Assembly: GCA_905209135.1 (NCBI GenBank)
Contig: CAJLRT010000083.1
Coordinates: forward strand, 1 to 5,698
Direction of reading: 5' to 3'
Source: an uncultured Eubacteriales bacterium
GTDB lineage: Bacteria > Bacillota > Clostridia > Oscillospirales > UMGS1783
Length of the DNA stretch: 5,698 nt
Of the stretch, positions 5,489 through 5,698 are shown in pieces. The stretch's first letter is position 1. Every line of letters starts with the position of its first letter. The translations under genes were made by a program, and so were the position numbers. Under the pieces are notes generated by a model that made no database searches, was not told the origin of the DNA, and saw only the letters and a list, made by a program, of their open reading frames with translations.

Positions 5489-5698
5489 CCTCAGCCCGGT
5501 CGTTGGCAGCGAACAGGGCGGAGTGCGGCCCGTTTTGGTGATCCAAAACGACGTAGGAAACAAATATAGCCCGACGGTAATCGCCGCGGCTATTACAAGC
5601 CAGATCAATAAGGCGAAACTGCCGACGCATATTGAGCTTGCGTCGTCCGTATATGGTCTTTCCAAGGATTCCGTCGTTCTGCTGGAACAGATTCGGAC
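5454..5698 (+). CDS. ndoA: EndoA/MazF-type mRNA interferase toxin, 5' part (3' end outside window)
   Basis: This is a sequence-specific endoribonuclease of the PemK/MazF family; the B. subtilis enzyme cuts single-stranded RNA at UACAU. 81 residues are visible of about 116. Starting at GTG 5454 gives [15 protein letters not shown], aligning without gaps with B. subtilis EndoA (MIVKRGDVYFADLSP). [16 protein letters not shown] (18-33), NKYSPT (36-41), AAAIT (44-48) and KLPTHIE follow, then the [15 protein letters not shown] segment. The catalytic pair R25 and T48 is present, so the toxin looks active. GTG 5454 has GGAG at 5440-5443 ten bases upstream; GTG at 5445 or 5460 are alternatives. The gene begins 35 bases before the antitoxin stop, in another frame, which suggests translational coupling. 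B. subtilis EndoA is the obvious reference, and identity is very secure. Confidence 0.96.
   Translation, partial: MTVKRGDIYYADLSPVVGSEQGGVRPVLVIQNDVGNKYSPTVIAAAITSQINKAKLPTHIELASSVYGLSKDSVVLLEQIR

Overview
The window looks like chromosome from a GC-rich, low-GC-lineage Gram-positive bacterium (Bacillota, most likely class Clostridia). The reasons are an IreB/ReoM-type cell-wall regulator, an EndoA (MazF) toxin very close to the Bacillus type, and a lipoprotein-alr-antitoxin-endoA gene order that matches the Bacillus subtilis ydcC-alrA-ndoAI-ndoA neighbourhood. GTG and TTG starts with GAGG- or GGAG-type ribosome binding sites fit this. The species cannot be named from the sequence. All genes lie on the + strand, and no stretch above 300 bases lacks a gene. 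No tRNA, rRNA, CRISPR array or transposase was seen.

Layout. Bases 1-1215 are the 3' half of pheT (phenylalanyl-tRNA synthetase beta subunit). Bases 1253-1585 form a self-contained ireB unit: a good sigma-A type promoter, a leader with a small perfect palindrome, an 82-codon gene that starts at GTG 1337, and then a 16-bp perfect hairpin at 1612-1647. Bases 1686-5165 are a tight three-gene run: nnr (NAD(P)H-hydrate epimerase plus dehydratase fusion), a YdcC/GerS-like lipoprotein with a repetitive Glu/Ala-rich tail, and alr (alanine racemase). Bases 5182-5698 hold a type II toxin-antitoxin pair with its own promoter: a 70-residue antitoxin-like protein overlapping the start of an EndoA/MazF ribonuclease gene cut off by the window edge.

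How the genes relate. Most are housekeeping: tRNA charging, repair of damaged NAD(P)H, D-alanine supply for peptidoglycan, and an IreB switch that in relatives couples a PASTA Ser/Thr kinase to peptidoglycan synthesis. The lipoprotein and Alr may both serve the cell wall or the spore cortex.

Most unusual point. The antitoxin retains the C-terminal toxin-binding type segment of EndoAI-like proteins but has no ribbon-helix-helix DNA-binding domain. No remnant of one is visible in the 110 bases between alr and its start. Its last 11 codons are overprinted on the toxin start. Two starts that a simple ORF caller would choose also appear wrong: the ATG at 1277 lies inside a -10 box, and the GTG at 1653 lies 11 codons before the true nnr start.
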